Positions 4,644-6,637 of a DNA stretch of 6,637 bases are shown piece by piece. How positions within the stretch are numbered: the first letter of the stretch is position 1; the number at the start of each line of letters is the position of its first letter. The position numbers and the translations under genes were made by a program. This DNA is from Acidobacteriota bacterium (GTDB taxonomy: Bacteria; Acidobacteriota; Terriglobia; Terriglobales; Acidobacteriaceae), in NCBI GenBank assembly GCA_021781255.1, contig JAJXXG010001214.1, forward strand, positions 1 to 6,637, given 5' to 3'. The notes beneath the pieces are model-generated. The model had not been told where the DNA came from. It ran no database searches and worked only from the letters and a program-made list of their open reading frames with translations.

Positions 4644-5948
4644 TTACTGCAACAGCTTGGTCACTTCCTGCTGCACGCTGTTCGCCTGCGCCAATGCGGC
4701 GATGCCGGTCTGGCTGAGAATCTCGTACTTCGACATATTCGAAGTCGCCGAGGCGTAATCCGTCGCCTGTACCGCGTTCTGCGCTGAAACCACGTTCTCC
4801 TGTTGCGTGCTCATCACCTGGCTGATGGCGTTGAGCGTATTGATCTGCGCGCCGATGTAGCCGTCCTGCGCCGCCACATAGGTGATGGCTTCGTTGAGCA
4901 CCGACTCGGCGTTTTGCGCGTCGCCCTGCGTGCTCAGATTCGTGTTTGACAGGTTCGCGGTCTGGTCTCCGCCCGTGGCCGTCACATAGTTGATGGTCGT
5001 AATCGCGTCGGTGCTGGCGAAGAATACTGCCGGCGTTTCAGCCGTTGTGGCGTCCTCAAACGCGACGGTCGCCGGCGGTCCCGCGGCCACTACGGAATAT
5101 GCCACGCTCACATTGCTGTTGGTATTGGTTAGCAGGATGCCGGTGTCGCCTCCGGCCACGGCATTGTCGCCCACTGCAGCTGCCGTGGTAAAACTGGCCG
5201 TCACGCCGGGGATGCCGTCTTTGTTGATTTCGGCGATCAGGCCGCTGACCGTATTTGCAGTCGTGGTAATCGTGCTGGTGGTAGAGTCGGGATTCGTAAT
5301 CGTAAACACCAGGCCGCCGTCGATGGTGTCGCTCTGCGTAGCGGCCTTGTTCAACACGGGGCCGGCCGCGTCGGTCGAGAGGTCGATAAACTGGCCAGCG
5401 TCGCTTTGTTGTACGCTGCCGCCCGCATCGCCCACGCTGGCCGAGGTCAGCTTTGCAAAATACAAGTTGTCGATCGAAGAGCCGGCCGAAGACGAGTCTC
5501 CCGTATAGATAGATAGCCCCGACTGCGCACCCGTAAACACCTGGTTCTGGTTATACGTGGTCGTCGATCCGATGTTGTTGATCTCGGAAAGAATCGACTG
5601 GTACTCCTGGTTGGCCGCCGATTCCTGCGCGCTGTCGAGCGTTCCGTTCGAGGCTTCGGTGGCCAGAGCAACGGCGCGGTTCAGCAGGCTTGTCACCTGC
5701 GACAGCGCGCCATCGGCCACTTGCAGCAGCCCCACGCCTTCTGCCGCGTTGGTCTCAGACTGCTTGAGCGCCGCCGCGTTGGCCGCCAGGCCGTTCACCA
5801 GCGCGAGGCCAGCCGCGTCGTCCGCTCCTGAGTTGATGCGCGATCCCGACGACAACTGCTGCAAGACCGTCTGCAAGCTGGCGTTCGTGTTGTTCAGGTT
5901 GTTTTCAGCGTAGACTGCCGAAAGGTTGTTCAATACACCGAGGGCCAT
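4644..5948 (-). CDS. fliC: Flagellin, filament subunit
   Basis: This is the structural subunit of the flagellar filament, 434 residues, exported by the flagellar type III apparatus without a cleaved signal peptide. The conserved N-terminal D0/D1 region spans about 1-145 and includes LSSGSRINSGADDAAGLAL (32-50) and the later NQEYQSILSEIN (113-124). The C-terminal D1/D0 helices span about 340-434, including the SNMSKYEILSQTG stretch (403-415), and end KLLQ as flagellins typically do. The central 150-335 is variable and Thr/Ser/Ala-rich. It contains a segment like the flagellin hook IN motif at about 207-285 (IDGGLVFTI, then GLIAEINKDGIPGVTASF). There is no cysteine. ATG 5948 is supported by AAGGAG (complement of 5956-5961) 7 nt upstream. 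A sigma-28 type promoter and an intrinsic terminator flank it, so it is probably monocistronic. No other flagellar gene is in the window. Confidence 0.96.
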   Translation of the reverse strand: MALGVLNNLSAVYAENNLNNTNASLQTVLQQLSSGSRINSGADDAAGLALVNGLAANAAALKQSETNAAEGVGLLQVADGALSQVTSLLNRAVALATEASNGTLDSAQESAANQEYQSILSEINNIGSTTTYNQNQVFTGAQSGLSIYTGDSSSAGSSIDNLYFAKLTSASVGDAGGSVQQSDAGQFIDLSTDAAGPVLNKAATQSDTIDGGLVFTITNPDSTTSTITTTANTVSGLIAEINKDGIPGVTASFTTAAAVGDNAVAGGDTGILLTNTNSNVSVAYSVVAAGPPATVAFEDATTAETPAVFFASTDAITTINYVTATGGDQTANLSNTNLSTQGDAQNAESVLNEAITYVAAQDGYIGAQINTLNAISQVMSTQQENVVSAQNAVQATDYASATSNMSKYEILSQTGIAALAQANSVQQEVTKLLQ

Positions 5949-6055
5949 GGATCAACTCCTTCTCGGATGCCGTCTCTTTCGCCCCTCCGCCGCGCCTCGC
6001 GCCTTCCACGATCGCCGCTGCCACTTCCGCCTGGGCCTCTTTGCATCCACCCCCT
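5949..6055 (-). promoter_or_regulatory. Flagellin 5' leader with five GGA triplets
   Basis: From the predicted start just downstream of the sigma-28 -10 box, the mRNA leader is about 100 nt. It contains GGA in the contexts GTGGATGC, GCGGAAGT, GTGGAAGG, GCGGAGGG and AAGGAGTT, the last being the ribosome site itself. CsrA binds GGA-centred sites, and CsrA/FliW control of flagellin translation is known in other bacteria. The application here is inference, since purine-rich GC-rich DNA yields GGA often. Confidence 0.35.
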
Positions 6056-6082
6056 TCATCGGACCCGGCCAAAATAACTTTA
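6056..6082 (-). promoter_or_regulatory. Sigma-28 (FliA) type flagellar promoter
   Basis: The minus strand reads TAAAGTTA (complement of 6075-6082), an 11-nt spacer, then TCCGATGA (complement of 6056-6063). The known FliA consensus is TAAAGTTT-N11-GCCGATAA, so 7 of 8 and 6 of 8 positions match with exact spacing. It points towards flagellin and places the transcript start about 100 nt before the ATG at 5948. Confidence 0.85.
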
Positions 6083-6300
6083 GTCATTTTCTTTAAGAAT
6101 CCTGCTGCCCGCTCTGCCGCACTCCAAATCAACCTGTCGCGCTTCCAGCCAAACTCTGTCGCAATGCGCTGCAATCGCTGTGCCAATGCGGTGCACCCGT
6201 TTGTCTCGCTTTGAGCCACACGCAAAGTGTCTTTGGCATTGCATGCGGCGGGTTTTTCGGACCGGCATCTGAAAACGGCGCACCGTTTACACTGGAGTAC
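6083..6300. other. Spacer between flagellin promoter and mtnA
   Basis: Flagellin and mtnA diverge; together with the flagellin leader and promoter the gap is 352 bp. No gene is supported here. A small dyad, ACAC-gcaaa-GTGT, lies in the 6218-6232 stretch. A possible -10-like TACACT at 6288-6293 lies so close to the mtnA ATG that transcription would begin at or next to the start codon. No matching -35 was found. Confidence 0.35.
6294..6297 (+). promoter_or_regulatory. Unusually close Shine-Dalgarno of mtnA
   Basis: GGAG ends 3 nt before the ATG at 6301, shorter than the usual 5-9 nt. The protein N-terminus fits the family from this ATG, so the start is kept. Either this site works poorly or the mRNA is leaderless, starting near the ATG from the TACACT at 6288-6293. 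Confidence 0.4.
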
Positions 6301-6637
6301 ATGATTCCCACACTCACCTGGACCGCCGAGGGCGTACGCTTTCTCGATCAGACCAAGCTTCCGCTTGAAGAGAGCTACGTGCTCGCCACCACCTACGAGC
6401 AGGTGGCCGATGTCATCGTCACCATGGTGGTGCGCGGCGCTCCGGCCATCGGCGTCTCCGCGGCCTACGGCATCGCGCTCGGCGCAAAGGGGAGCAAAGC
6501 CGCAACGATCCGTGAGTTCGCGCCTGAATTCGAAAGAATCTGCGCATGCCTGGCCGCAACACGGCCCACCGCCGTCAATCTCTTCTGGGCCATCGACCGC
6601 ATGAAGGCGCTCTTTGCGACCCTGGCCGGGTCAGGCT
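6301..6637 (+). CDS. mtnA: S-methyl-5-thioribose-1-phosphate isomerase, N-terminal part
   Basis: The enzyme converts 5-methylthioribose-1-phosphate to 5-methylthioribulose-1-phosphate in the cytoplasmic methionine salvage pathway. The first 112 codons are present and the frame is open to the window edge, so the C-terminal two-thirds, with the catalytic Cys and Asp known for the family, is off-window. Recognisable segments are the start MIPTLTWTAEGVRFLDQTKLP (residues 1-21). Next is the signature VVRGAPAIGVSAAYGIAL (43-60), whose Arg-Gly-Ala contributes to substrate phosphate binding in the family. Last comes TRPTAVNLFWAIDRM (87-101). The related eIF2B-alpha-like proteins and ribose-1,5-bisphosphate isomerase share the fold, but the N-terminal DQT.LP pattern and TRPTAVNL favour MtnA. 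ATG 6301 is supported by this N-terminus. GGAG lies only 3 nt before it. The gene is divergent from flagellin with no obvious functional link. Confidence 0.93.
   Translation, partial: MIPTLTWTAEGVRFLDQTKLPLEESYVLATTYEQVADVIVTMVVRGAPAIGVSAAYGIALGAKGSKAATIREFAPEFERICACLAATRPTAVNLFWAIDRMKALFATLAGSG

Noticed and set aside
4990..5913. Plus-strand open frames opposite flagellin (172 and 118 residues)
   Set aside because: Shadows of the low-complexity Thr/Ser/Ala flagellin codons; composition is biased to Val, Ala and Ser without motifs.
5905..6225. Minus-strand ORF of 106 residues overlapping the flagellin promoter and start
   Set aside because: It contains the sigma-28 promoter and the flagellin leader and overlaps the flagellin start out of frame, so it would not be on the main transcript. 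No family recognised.

Overview
The window looks like a chromosomal segment from an acidobacterium, probably the Terriglobia/Acidobacteriaceae group. The main reason is a divergent pair of secreted von Willebrand factor A (VWA) proteins of the acidobacterial VWFA-related type (TIGR03436 family). The high-GC coding style and the lone CheY-like regulator ending in a basic RKRGPRK tail fit the same picture. I see no phage, transposon, CRISPR, tRNA or rRNA signal.

Layout, left to right. Bases 1-139 hold two strong stem-loops: a terminator for the minus-strand VWA gene, and a 14-bp stem with a T-tract oriented for plus-strand transcription arriving from the left. Bases 140-1453 (minus) and 1680-2744 (plus) encode the two VWA paralogues, separated by a 226-bp divergent control region. 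Bases 2745-2935 are noncoding and rich in short hairpins. Bases 2936-3187 encode an unrecognised 83-residue charged helical protein. A gap of nearly 700 bp with short repeats and a potential leader fold precedes a single-domain response regulator (3871-4308). After another gap comes flagellin (5948-4644, minus), with a clear intrinsic terminator. It also has a sigma-28 (FliA) type promoter about 100 bp upstream of the start codon. The right edge carries the first 112 codons of mtnA (plus, starting at 6301), cut by the window end.

Functional reading. The flagellin has its own late-flagellar promoter and a leader containing five GGA triplets, so it looks like a monocistronic filament gene with possible CsrA-type translational control. 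The response regulator has no output domain and lies convergent to flagellin; a motility link is possible, but only position suggests it. The two VWA proteins are predicted to be exported. One keeps an intact metal-binding MIDAS motif and the other does not, so they may have diverged in ligand binding. mtnA is a housekeeping methionine-salvage gene. I found no convincing new multi-gene system. The most useful leads are the sigma-28 promoter and leader, the asymmetric VWA pair, and the unexplained noncoding gaps around the small protein and the response regulator.
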